Positions 45,698 through 57,475 of a stretch of DNA of 64,000 nucleotides are shown here, piece after piece. Source of the DNA: Limonium bicolor (lineage: Eukaryota > Streptophyta > Magnoliopsida > Caryophyllales > Plumbaginaceae); NCBI GenBank assembly GCA_023374045.1, contig CM041779.1:142488294-142552293 (forward strand), in the 5' to 3' direction. The notes below the pieces were generated by a model. The model was given only the letters and a program-made list of their open reading frames with translations, was not told the origin of the DNA and did not search any database. The stretch's first letter is position 1. The number at the start of each line of letters is the position of its first letter. The translations under genes were made by a program, and so were the position numbers.

Positions 45698-46815
45698 ATG
45701 AGTGGACGACCCCGACGCACCCAGAAGCGCAAGAGTGGCGCCAGTTTGTCTCAGGCGATCGAGCTCGCCCTTGTGCCTTCCGGTCCACCAGAGGGCCTTC
45801 TTGACGACCGCTTCATCAGTGAGGAGGCGCGGAGCTAGTACAACAACCCGCGCGTTCGGGAATTTGTGCGAGAGCGCACGGTTGACCCCGAGCTGATTTC
45901 TGACCTCAGCCTCCAGGAGGTGATGGAGCGCACCAGCTGGGGGTGTGTCTTGAGCATGGTCGGCCAGTATTGCCCTCGGTTGGTCAAAGAGTTCTACGCA
46001 AATGCGACCATCGAGATGGAGTACGGGACCTCTATCGTTATCTCGCATGTCGCGGGCCGCCGCATCCAGATCACCACGGAGACCTTTCTTAGATTCTTCA
46101 GACTCCCGATCGAGGATCTTCAGTACACCACTTGCATCTCCGTCGGTGATCTTATAGCTCACCGGAGGCACTACCTCAGCACCCTCCCTGTCCAGTGCCG
46201 CGAGAAGAATCAGGCTGGGATAGAGGTTCGACTCATCATGACCCTGAACATGGTCACTGACCCCGTGAGGAGGGTTATGCTCGCACTCCTTCGCCACAAC
46301 ATCCTCCCACGGGACAGCAAAGATCTGAATTCGGTGGACTGCTACATGATGGATTACATGGTCGAGCCGGACCCAGACCATCCTCTCTCTCTCCGCCCTG
46401 ATGTTCCGCCACCTGCAGCATATCGTGAAGCAGCGGAGCTCTCACCATCTGGGCTTCCCACATTTCCTGCACAACCAGATTGTCCACCAGGGCGTCTCGC
46501 CTGCTGGTGAGCCGGTTTCCGACCCGATGGACTACATTCATGGCTATGCCATGCAGAGGATAGGGTTCTCTTGGGACGGGACGACTTGGGTGAAGGGCCA
46601 TGTAGACGACGAGCAGCCGAGTGCCGGTTCCTCCTCCTCCGGCGCAGCAGCCACTAGCGCCCCCCCTCCTTGCTCTGCCCCCGCCACCGCCAGACACTAT
46701 CTCTAGGCAGGAGTTCGAGGAGCGCATGGCCGCTTATCAGCGACAGATGCAGGCCGAGATGGGCCGGATGCAGCGCATGCGAGACAGTTCCGCTCTGGTG
46801 CTCCCCCCCCAGTAG
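45698..46815 (+). pseudogene. Extra ORF of the Athila-like element (putative plant transposon protein)
   Basis: The ATG is followed by a basic start (RPRRTQKRKSG) and 46 codons to a TAG where an aromatic residue is likely (45836). The frame continues with YNNPRVREFV, VEFYANAT-like LVKEFYANATIEMEYGT, GRRIQITTETFLRFFRLPIE and VRRVMLALLRHNILPR. A frame change near 46400 leads to HLGFPHFLHNQIVHQGV. A second near 46660 leads to a coiled-coil-like tail (QEFEERMAAYQRQMQAEM) ending at 46815. This matches the plant-transposon protein family often found between pol and the 3' LTR of Athila and Tat elements. Function is unknown; an env-like role is not supported, since no signal peptide or membrane span is seen. 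Confidence 0.75.
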
Positions 46816-48087
46816 CCAGTTCTGCTGCCCCTCCCAGACTTGTATTTTCAAACACTGTTGTGTTGCATTTGGAGTATTGTTATGTTTTTGTTCTTTATAC
46901 TTCTTTTCTCAATTAATTATCTCGTACTTTTTTGTTCTTTTAACTGTTTTGTTGTACGCCACTCTTTCTGGATATTATGTTATTAGACTCATCAAAGAGT
47001 CTCCTTTTTTTATCTAACCATGGGCTATTAGTGTATTCCTCGGAATCCTGTTGCACATCATTTATTTTTGTCTATGTATTGTAGAAACATACACCCTGCA
47101 TGCAAGCACTTTCAACGCAGCATACGACACATGCAAGAGGAACTCTTGCACAATTTTCATGGGTCCCCGACTTGTACCCGTCAGCGGTAGTGCTTCAACG
47201 ACCCCGGACACTCTCAAGTGTGGGGAAACCTTTACCCACTCCACGTCTAATCAGGGGAGTACTAGTTCGATATATACTTAACAGATGCTTTACAATTTAT
47301 GTACAATATTTTTCCAGAATCGAAAAGGTCCTCTGTTTATTCCCTCTTGGGTTTCGCGTTGACAAATGCGGACATTGTCCTACTCAAGTGTGGGGGAAGT
47401 GACCTTTTCTTTTTGATGCACTTCATAATCTCCTTATACATACTTATTGCTGCCATAAAGTAGTTCCATTTGTAGTAAGCAAGTCTTTTCATGAATGCTT
47501 CGAACTTTCCACCTAATTTTTCAAAAATACTCTCTTGAGGAGCAATTAATTGCGGTGCTTCCATAAATCCCTTTCTTGGTGAATTTTAATTGCTTAGGGG
47601 TCCTTTCTAATCTTCTCATCTAGGGATTGCTAAGGGGTGTTTCCTCGTGGAAATTTTTACAAGGACTTGAGAGGCACCATCGGTAACCAACAGACAAGAG
47701 TTGAGTACTCTGTAAAGCAAGGCAAAATGCCAAAATTATTTCTTCTCATCTCTTGTTGCAAAAGAAAATCAAATGCAAATCTCTATTTTTTCCTTTTGTT
47801 TTTCCTCAATGCCCATTCTTGAGAGAAGTTGGCCATGGTAAAAGTTCTCCAAGTCCAAAGAACTTTAAGCACTTGGAAACACTCTAGATCATACCCCGAA
47901 GCTCTATATTTTTATTTACCCTAAGCACACCCATGTCACCATGAGAAGGTTGGTTGCACTCCTCTTGAGATTTTCCACAATTTTGCTCACCAAAGTTCAA
48001 GAATTCATCTAAATACTTGCTTGCTGTAAATGTTCCTTCTTGCTATGGGCTCCTAGCAAATTTTGCTTGAGGACAAGCAAATAGATA
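46816..48087 (+). other. Non-coding 3' region of the Athila-like element
   Basis: No gene is seen. Blocks ggacactctcaagtgtgggg (47208), cggacattgtcctactcaag (about 47370) and ttggccatggtaaaagtt (47830) are conserved in the decayed copy at 33430-34080. The words caagtgtgggg and gtgtgggggag recur three times and end in the polypurine tract. They may be duplicated second-strand primer sites. Confidence 0.5.
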
Positions 48088-48100
48088 AGTGTGGGGGAGT
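48088..48100 (+). other. Polypurine tract
   Basis: agtgtgggggagt lies immediately before the 3' LTR start TGATAAG. It is the plus-strand primer of reverse transcription. Confidence 0.8.
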
Positions 48101-49464
48101 TGATAAGCGGTGAAATAATGCTATTTTAAGAGCTTCATTTACTTTTATTCTATTGGATGCATAACTTGTTTCACCACTTAATAGAGTGTTTTAGTGATTA
48201 ATAGTAACTAATAGAGTTTGATCTCTTGATAGGTAAAAGCTCATTTTGAGCATACTTTTGAGCTTCCTTTGAGTTAGTAGCATGCATCAATGGATCCCTC
48301 AATCTTCAAGCTTTCCAATGCCGCAAACGGGGAGCAATTCCGAGCCACAATGAAGATTCTAGGCCCAGAGGAAGTTAGAGCAAATCTCTGGAGCAGGACC
48401 GACACCCAAGCTACTGGAATCGTCCGACCCATAAGCCTGGGTCGGACATGGGTCGGACGTACTTAAAATTACTCACGTGCTATCTTCTTCGGAGACCGAC
48501 CGACCCACGGGTCCAACCCAGTCTGGGTCGGACGGACGAAAAATCTGCCCACATCTGCGTTTTTAAAAGCTGATTCTGGGGACTCTTATCCCATTATGAA
48601 ACACCCACGACTTCAACCCTAAACAGACGAGAGAGAGGCGAAAATAGAGGAGAAAAGAAGAGGAGAAGAGAAGAGAAGAAAGGAGGAAGAAGAAAGTGAA
48701 GATTTCTACCTCCATTGAAGCTTGGAAGCTCCTCTAATGGCTGATTCTCCCTTTTCCTTGCTCTTTCCTTTAACTATGTCTGAGTAGTTCCATTTGTATC
48801 CTAGGATGAGGGTTTGAACCCATTTTGCTCATTGAATGCTAGAAACCTAACTCATCAATTACTCTTGTTTTATTCCCTTCAATAACAATTAATGCACTAA
48901 ACTGATCTCTTATTGCATTTATGGTGGTTTCATTCAATATTTGAGCTTGAGTTTGGAACTAAACCAAGAAGGGATTAAACCCTAACTTTTGCTTTCTTGA
49001 TTCTGGAAGTGAATGCTTGGGGGCTATTGTTTAAGAGTGCTTGCTTAATGCTACTTGATGACTTGAACCTCCTTTAATTAAGGGGTTTGATTATTTAGGT
49101 AAGAATTGGACTTCCCATGATTTGAGGATTCATGAGCGAAACTCTAATATGCACTGAGATGATGAGTTATGGTTTTGAAGTTCTTTGAGTGAGTTGGGTG
49201 ATTCCCACTATCCTAGGGTACTCTCCCCATCCATTCCATACACCAACACTTTACTGTTTTTGTTGCATTTCAATTAATGAACAACTAAGCTTGTCTCTGG
49301 CTAAACCCCCATTTTACTGCTTATTCGCACTAAACTATATTACCGAAGCTCGGGATTTAGAATCCAATTTCCTTGTGGATACGACACTTGTTTTATTACA
49401 ACGAATAGGGTGCACTTGCCCATTTTGGCTAGGTTTAATTACTATGTATGTATTTTGCCCAACA
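48101..49464 (+). repeat. 3' LTR of the Athila-like element
   Basis: Starts TGATAAGCGG and ends GCCCAACA, followed by the TSD CTCCC. It matches 36941-38285 with few substitutions (for example agtgg/agcgg at the start) and small indels. Confidence 0.95.
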
Positions 49465-49469
49465 CTCCC

Positions 49470-51425
49470 CTTTCATTCAAGGTAAGAAAAACTCAAAGAA
49501 ACTCCATTTTCCTCCATTTCTTGTCTTAGCCGATTTTGGCCTCTCATAGAGTCTTGTTTTCTCGGTATGAGCATTGTTCCAACCCTCCAAAGTGTGGCTG
49601 GAGCTCCCTTTTCATTCATGACCAAAAGCCCATTTTAGGGTTTCAAGGTAATTCTTCATTTTTGTGCTCTAAGCACCTTCCCCTTACATCCTAGCTTGAT
49701 TAATAAGTATAGGTGTATTGATTAGTGCCTAATTCCCCATTTGGGTATTGATTTGGAGGTTGGCAAGTGTGTTGAAAAACTTGACCAAAAATCAAGAGAA
49801 GAGAAGGAAGATGAGTAAAAGAGGAACTTATGAGAATTCAAGGTAAGAAACCCACCTTAACGTATATTCTATATGTATTAGAATTTGGGATGGGTTAATT
49901 AAATGAATGAACCAAAATCTTGCTAGAAATGTGCTTGGTTGAAATAGGAGAGAATGATGAATTAATGACATTGAGCTAGTGAGAGCTTGATTGTTTGAAT
50001 TGTGTTGAATTAAGGGCCTTGGAGCCAAGAGATTTGAGATTGTGTTTATATTGTTTATTGATGAGATTGTAATGGCATTGTGTGCTGGTAGGATCCTTTA
50101 TTGGTGTGGCTAGTTTTGAGATGATTTAGGTGAACAAATTGTGCATTTGGGCAATGTTAGAATTGTAGATGAGTTATGGCGAAATTTCGGTAGAAATGGA
50201 GTGTTTTTAGGTGACTTGATGAATGGGAGGAGTTAGGTGCGTATTGGGTTGAGTTGAGTGGAGTAATCACCTTGAAATGGTAGTTGGAGGATGGATTGAA
50301 GTGATGTAAAAATCTGTAGCAAAGATGGTGTTTTAGTGTTTTGAATTCCTAGGAAAAAGGCTTAGTGTGCATAACCTTGGAAATGGAGGATGGACTTGGG
50401 TATAGTTAATGCAAATGTCTATGAAGGATTTAGAATGGTCACTTGGGTTGAGCGTAAGGTAAACTATCAAGAGAAGAGTTTAGAAATGCACGTGCAAAAT
50501 GCAAAATGTGAGAATTGAAATCGGTGGAATTGAGCAAGAAATTGAGTAATGAGTATGACCATGATTTGAGGAGGTTTAAAGCATGTTTAAGGTGTTATAA
50601 CATGTTTAGAAACATGTGGAATGATTAGGAAAAGATATGGTGAGGATTAAGGTGAGTTTAGAGTTCAAAAACTGTAAAATCTGACAGTTCCAGGGTTGGT
50701 CCGGGTTTGTAAACCGGTACACAAACCCGGACCACCTCAAAAACATGTTAGAAAGTGATTCTAGTGTTTGGTCCGGGTTTATAACCCCGGACACAAACCC
50801 GAACCACATAAAAAATTAGGCAGAAAGTGATTTCCGGGATTGGTCCGGGTTTGTAACCCCGAACACAAACCCGAACCAGTGTAAAAATGCAACAGAATGT
50901 GTTTTTAAAGTGTTCTAATAATGGGGAATTGATTGGGGATGGTTTTAGATGATGATTAGGACTTGTTTGGTGGCATGTAAAGGCCTTTAGATGTGTAAAC
51001 AAGTTTGGGAAGTGAATGAGGACGTTGAAGACTTAGGTACACTTGAGCAAAACTAAGATTAACGGGATAACGGGGTTAACTACGGGAGTATTAGTTATTT
51101 GCATACCGTAATACCCTAATGTTAATATAAACATTTGAAATATCATCAGTGGATCGAGTGAGACCCGAGGAACGTGAGGTGACATGGTAAAGTTAATCCA
51201 TGGTGAAAGATATGATTTTCTCATGCCCCGTATGCTACCTGGATTACACTGATTTGTGTGTTGTTTGCTTGTGTGCCGACTTAATCAAGATAAAAGCATG
51301 AAAAATGTTCTATTGCTTGATTGTATATCTTGATGCATGTTGTGTGTACTAACCTCCCTTGTATGATTGCATGGTCTAACTTAGCGTTATAGACCGACTA
51401 ATAGTTGAGTAACGATTGGTTAGTG
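49470..51425 (+). mobile_element. Chromovirus LTR, right part (continues from 36940)
   Basis: This resumes the sequence broken by the Athila insertion at CTCCC. It contains CT-rich and ATG-poor LTR-like sequence, a three-unit palindromic repeat (50698-50877), and no gene. It runs to 51425, where the minus-strand chromovirus begins. Together with 35988-36940 about 2.9 kb of this LTR is visible; its end is not. Confidence 0.5.
50698..50877 (+). repeat. Three 72-bp units each with a GGTCCGGGTTTGT hairpin
   Basis: Inverted pairs ggtccgggttt and aaacccggacc (or aaacccgaacc) occur at 50698-50733, 50770-50805 and 50842-50877, spaced by exactly 72 bases. The first hairpin is perfect (11-base arms). 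The later ones have G-to-A-type changes in the right arm. The layout parallels the hairpin repeats of the Athila LTR, but the sequence is different. Confidence 0.85.
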
Positions 51426-54309
51426 TGTAACACCCCTACTGAACCGGTTCCTAGTAATCCTATAGAAGTCGCGCACAATAATATCTCGCAGCGGTGAATA
51501 ATAAACTATCGCCCTACTGGTGTCACTGTTATCACTCGCCCATACGGGTGATAACGATTTACCTGATAATCAACTTGCGAAACGTATTCCCGCAGTGACC
51601 ACAAGAGATAGATAGTAGAACTTAAACAACTTAAACAAATCTAACATCAACAATTATTACAGACCGTGAGCATCTAAACCAAATACACCTCGGTTAAACA
51701 ACCCGAGTCCAAAACAACCTGAGTATCACACCGTACCAAGTCTAAACCAACTGTAGTATCACAATTGTCATGTCTCGCTGCGACCCACCAGCTAATCACC
51801 TGAAATAAAGATGGTTTGTGGTATGGAATCAGCCCCTGCTGAGTATGTCATCACATGCCCCGTCATGCCCCCAAAGACCCCTCAATTATTTGGTCGAGAG
51901 CATGAGGTTCATTACATGCAATACCATTTTAATATATAAACTGTAAAATAAACAACAGTAATCCATACAACAAACACAACCATCAACACACATAATATAC
52001 CACAAGTATAACCAATGAACAATAAGCGAAACAACGAGAGTAACAATAAGTATTAATCCTCGTCCATGGTGTAGAAGCCAATATTGTTCGCCACTGTATA
52101 ATTCTCAAATGTATTATTGTTCAGTTATACCTAGTGACATTGTCTCATTAAAATGACATGTCTCTAGTTACCCATATATTATGGCGGGTCACCCATGGCA
52201 GTAGCCACTCCAACGGTAGAGTCTCCGACCAACGAGCCATTCTAGCTCACGGGAAATTTTCTTGATACTTGCGGACCCGTACGCGGACATCCTGGTATCG
52301 TTTTTGTGATCACAGCGCGCACCAAGAGCCACATCCTCTTGGCTTTACTTCCATTCATTAATTACTTAATTATACCATCGCATCGCATTACCAAATTTTC
52401 TAACACAGCAGACCAAGATCATTAGTCCAATCCGGAGTCTGTAAACTCGGGATCCAGTGTTAGATACGAGAGCGGCGTATAGAAAGGCCAATGCTCCGTA
52501 TGAAAGTCTTGGATAATATATGTATTATTATCCTAGTGCTACAACGTTTTTCTGACGTTCCTTATTTTTCGTATAAGATAGCACCATAGCCGCTAGTTCG
52601 TTTTATATATAGGTTCTTATATACGAACCAATACTGTTAACTCAACAGTAAATAATGAGCAGCTATAAATACACAATTCATGCATATTAATTATCACATT
52701 CAGACAAACAATCTTATCACAGATCACACAGAAGTCTGAACTGAGGAAGCCCTCAGAGACAATCAGAGACACATAACAACATACCGTTCACCCCCGATGT
52801 ATTACGGTGGTATGAATCAGCGAGATCCTATGCTCCTTGTGTAGTCTCTAATAATCTAAACAATACATAATGCTACTGATTAGCATACCGTATAACAACA
52901 CAATTCTACGGTACCCCGTACCGTCACTAACAACTCCCGGTTAACCCCCCGTTATCAACTATCAATGTTTGTCGGGCTTTTGGTCTAACTCGAGATTGGA
53001 AAGTGTTACATTACATGCGTAGTTTGCCTTGTATAATAATATACTTATTGTTGGACTTGTTATCGCATGTAACTAATGTATATTTGTAGATCGTATAGTT
53101 TGTTTCATTATCGTATGTGTGATCCTTTGTCATGCACTATGCATCTTACCTTAGTATTTATTTTTCTAAGGTTTGTCTCTTTTTTTAAAAAATTCAATGT
53201 GGTATAATTCATTTGTGAACTTATACTTTTGATTACATGGATTCTCATTATCACATGTACACTCTCTTTACATTAGAATTCCCTACCCATGTTTATAATT
53301 CTTTTTCCTTATCTATTATCATTTTAATTATGATAATTTATTTATTGAACCTTATCACATTTTCTACACCATTACATATATTTATTTATATGTGTGTATT
53401 ATGGAACTATTTATTATATGGTAAGTCTTGTAATCTATATTCATTCTTTTTAATGAATATCTCTTATACTATAAATGTTATAATTCTTATAACATTAAAA
53501 CCATATTGTAAATTCCATTTAAAAATGTTAATATTTTGAACAGCACCTATGTTCTTAAATATTTCCAAAATCTTCCACTTAATTAATGAATGTTACATTA
53601 TAGTTATATAACATAACTTATGACATTTAAGTCATTAAAACAATTATAACCTATAGTCATATTTTGTTTATAAAATACCAAATGGCCCTTAATATTTTCG
53701 GCTTTCACCTATAACCACTAAACTTCTATAAAATCACAATTCAATCCCAATTTATAATACATAGTTTCTAATTCCATTAAAACTATATATTATACATATC
53801 TTTATAAAACCTTATACATAATTCCAAAAATTACCAAACTATACCAAAAGGTTATAACATTATTCTTAACCTTGTTTTCCCTCTAAGTCTCGGTTTCCAT
53901 ATATTTGTTACCTATTTATAACAATGTCATAAAATACCATATATTATACTTATATAATTCTTATGAACTCCAAATTTAACCAAATAAACTTCTAAAAATT
54001 TCTAATAACTTAAGGACCTTACTAAACTCCACATAGCCCCTTAAGTTTCGGTAATTACATTACTACCCCAAGACTTATAAATCTTTTACAATTTAATAAG
54101 TATCTTATTATAAGGTAGTATTTTAATTTCTTAAATTTTCTAAATTTGGTCAAAGTCTCCTATGTAGTCAACTTTGACTCCTAATACCAAATGGGAACCA
54201 ATTTTTCGGTAATTACAAATAATAACCTATACTTTTCTATTTTTACAATTTTGACCCAAAGCTTTATAAAATGTTATAATTTTTTATTAAATTCATTTAA
54301 AAACTCTAA

Positions 54310-55259
54310 GGATGCGTTCGCCTTGCACTAAATGTGCATTTTTTGACAGCATAAATATACAACATATGTTGTTTTGGACTCTTTTATTTGTTTTTGCTGT
54401 TCGCCTAAAACAGCATAAATGTCAGCATAAATGACAGCATAAATGTCAGCATAAATGCCCGCAGCAAATGATACTTTTTCGTTTTCGTGCTTCCACTTCT
54501 GTTTCTTTACTCACTTCATAATGCAATTACTGTGACTATTGATTTAAAAAAAAAAGAATGTTTTACAAGTTACTTTTTATTACAAATTACATAATGCTTT
54601 AAATAATTTATAAAAATAGTACTACATCTTTAGTCAAATTTAAAAAACACATTTATAACAAATCTTTAATAATTATTTGTAATACCACATAGATTAATAA
54701 AATTAAAAAAACGAATAAATATACACACTTGTTGATATAAAATTAAAATATTAAAATATATAGAAATATGAATGCATATAATTTATTAACATACAAAGTT
54801 ACAAAATATTATATATTATTAAAAGTTATAATTTTACTAAATAAATTCACATAACATTATCAGAAAATTTGAAACGCTTTTTCTCTTTTTTTTACGCTTT
54901 TATATTTGTAAGAATTATAAAATTTAGATAATAAATATATTGTTTAGGAGTTACAAGTTTTGCTTAAATATAGAAATAAAATTTTATTGTTTGTAATTTT
55001 TTTATTTATTTTTCTAACAAAATAAAGTTACGTAGTGTAATATAATAATTATAATTGTAATATGAAAACGGTAAACACACTACATATACTACTTAACCAA
55101 ACATGCTGCATTTATGCCGCACTGCCAAACAGCAGTTTTCAAAACAGCTGCATTTATGCCAGCATTCCTGCCAGCAAATATGCTGCATTTATGCCAGCGT
55201 ATTCCTGCTGCCAAATATGCTGCATTTATGCTGCCAAAACAGCCATGCCGAACAGAGCC
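54310..55259. mobile_element. PIF/Harbinger-like element with CAGCATAAATG subterminal repeats
   Basis: The TSD TAA (54307-54309 and 55260-55262) flanks ends ggatgcgttcgcc and, in reverse, ggctctgttcggc. Arrays of cagcataaatg or its complement catttatgctg occupy both subterminal zones (about 54340-54460 and 55100-55240). No transposase is encoded, so it is a MITE-like non-autonomous element. Its ends resemble those of the element at 27895-29024. Confidence 0.72.
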
Positions 55260-55598
55260 TAAATTGTTCTAAATTACGCCCACGGCTTCCTAAATTCTTA
55301 ATAATTACGAATTGGCCCCAATTTTAATTATAAGCATAAATAAAACTAAATAAGCTTATAAACTTAAAATAAAATGGCCTAATGACATGGCCTTATTACA
55401 ACCTTGAACTTGCAAAATAAATTACAAAATAAATGTCTCAAAATATAGCATATATATTCGGCCTCACTTAGGTTTAATTATTTTTCCACATAATGTCATA
55501 ATTTGACCATTATGTTAATTAAATCCCTTAAATGACTCGCTTAATTTATCTTAGCCATTTTTTTACATTTTTAGGTCAATATGACCTATATTGTATAT

Positions 55599-55602
<4 letters not shown>

Positions 55603-55630
<28 letters not shown>
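55603..55630. repeat. (TA)14 microsatellite
   Basis: Fourteen uninterrupted TA units lie inside the long LTR. Confidence 0.95.
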
Positions 55631-57042
55631 CTTAAATTACAAAAATCATAAGTTTAAGGTGTTTTATACCTTGATTTTCCTTGTATAGGCTCGGTCACTT
55701 GTAGGAAAAATCACCACATTGATTTAGACATGTTTAATACACAAAAACAAGATATGGTTACACTCCAAGCTTGAGCTTAACCATAAGGAATAATTAATGT
55801 AAGATTTAAGGCAAAAATTACCTTAAAAAGCAAGGGAAGTTCTAGGTATTTTCGACCTGAACCAAACACACCACAAGGTGTTAGATCCACCATATTAACA
55901 TAGGAAATAGCTAGATCTCGAAATATACCTTGTTATTAGGTTTTACCTTGGAAAAATGCCTTAAAAGGAGTATTTCTCTTGGATCTCGGTCACCCTTGCT
56001 CCAAATGGCTAACCAACAGATTCCACATGAAAAGGAGAAGAGGTCTATGACCAAAGTTTCACAGCCAAACTCGAAGGGAATCAAAAGTTATGAGCTTAAG
56101 CACATTTTTACCTTAAAATGTAGATTTGAACAACCTTGGTCCCTCTACTGGTCTCAACCGAGTTTAGCTCTTGTTATACCTTAGAACACTGAGAATAAGC
56201 CATAGGAATTGTTGAGCCACGAAATTTAGGTGTTGGTAGTGAAGAGATGAAGAAAAAGAGCTAAAAATGACATTAAACACTTACATTAGGAGCTTAGGAG
56301 CTAGGCTTGCCTTCCATGCTCAAGAACAACTTTGAGAGCTTGAGAGGAAGGAGAACTAGGATGGGAAGGAGAGGATCGGACAAGGAAGGAAGGAAAGTGG
56401 GAAAGCTTGATTAATTTGAAAAAGTAAAGTTACTATTGCAAATTGAACATTAGGTAGTGATTTGTCTCCAAATCATTGTATGCTGTCTCCTCACTTATTG
56501 CAGCCGGCCTCCATGGTCAAATGAGTCAATTAATTGACCATTGACCATGCTTGGTCAATGTTGACTCATGCGGGCCCCACTTTAGGGTTTTATTAATATT
56601 TTAATATTAAATTTGTAAAAATTGTAAATTTCTGGAATTAAATTCCTAATATGATATAATATGATTAAATATCATATTTAAGGTAATTATAATTTTTAAG
56701 CCCATTAAAAATCAATTTAAAAGGCAATCTCACAAAAACGTGCTTTAAGGAGTTTTAGCGCACATTTTTGTGTCACAGGGTGTTCCTGAGCTTAGTTCTC
56801 CTTGAGAATGGTTTTATTGTGTTCCTTGCTTCATTATAATACTTAGGAATCCACTTTGGATCCTATTTGAGGTCATACAATTTATGGTGTCTTAAAGCAC
56901 ATTTTTGGCTTTACCGATCTTAAGGCGTGTTTTGCCTTGTTGAGATCTTTTAGATTGTTCCCCAATAATATTTAGATGTTTAATAATCATCTTAGATCAT
57001 TAATAGATCATTTAATTATATTTTAAAGTTAGGGGTATTTCA

Positions 57043-57475
57043 GTCTACCCCCCTTAAAAAGGCTTCGTCCCGAAGTCCTTAATCCTCTACAGTTCACCTA
57101 AGGAATCAAGTTCCACTAAGTAACCAAACAGTCCATTGCTAGGGAGTAACTCCCACTAGGTTCAACCTAGTCTATACATACAGTATATATCAAATAAAAC
57201 TCATGGTATAACTCATTCATATCACAGCACTAACAAGGTGCACATCCAACTCATCAATCAAAAGTACTCAGCGGTACTATATATTCAACCAGGTGCACCA
57301 AGGCACATACATAAATGTATCATACACAACAATCATCCAAACACATGTATGACGCAGCATACAAACAAAAACACACTACACAAAAACAAGACCTAATGCA
57401 CAACATGTGCGCAAGCCAAGTGGTGTCTACCCCCCTTAAAAAGGGTTTGACCACGAACCCGTACAAGTAACACAG
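57043..57475 (-). other. Polypurine tract and 3' untranslated part of the chromovirus
   Basis: The minus-strand words TTTTTAAGGGGGGTAGAC occur twice: next to the LTR (57043-57060) and again at 57425-57442, just after the pol stop. The inner copy abuts no LTR end. The 360 bases between are CA-rich and non-coding. Confidence 0.65.

Larger units (their letters stand above)
36941..49464 (+). mobile_element. Full-length Athila-like Ty3/gypsy retrotransposon, 12.5 kb
   Basis: Two near-identical LTRs (36941-38285 and 48101-49464), TG..CA ends, the 5-bp TSD CTCCC (36936-36940 and 49465-49469), a tRNA-Asp primer site and a polypurine tract define a complete element. The interior holds gag, protease, reverse transcriptase, RNase H, integrase, a tandem-repeat tract and an additional ORF with its own leader. 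The LTRs differ by a small insertion and a handful of substitutions, so insertion is fairly recent, but coding frames carry several frameshifts and stops. It was probably mobilised from an active source or with proteins supplied in trans. Confidence 0.93.
51426..57042 (-). repeat. 3' LTR of the chromovirus, 5.6 kb including a nested element
   Basis: On the minus strand it begins TGAAATACCCCT (57042) and ends AGGGGTGTTACA (51426), giving a 12-base imperfect terminal inverted repeat. 51426-51855 matches the 5' LTR start at 63572-64000. It holds a 950-base Harbinger-like insertion (54310-55259) and a TA microsatellite (55603-55630). Even without the insertion, about 4.7 kb is long for the lineage. 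No gene is seen in it. Confidence 0.75.

Noticed and set aside
51426..53010. Possible solo LTR ending in gtgttaca at 53010
   Set aside because: The end looks LTR-like, but no target duplication flanks it. The alternative end at 57042 sits next to the polypurine tract and gives a better terminal inverted repeat.
55062..55327. Frames rich in CCIYA or MLHLC repeats
   Set aside because: They are translations of the tgctgcatttatg subterminal repeats of the Harbinger-like element.
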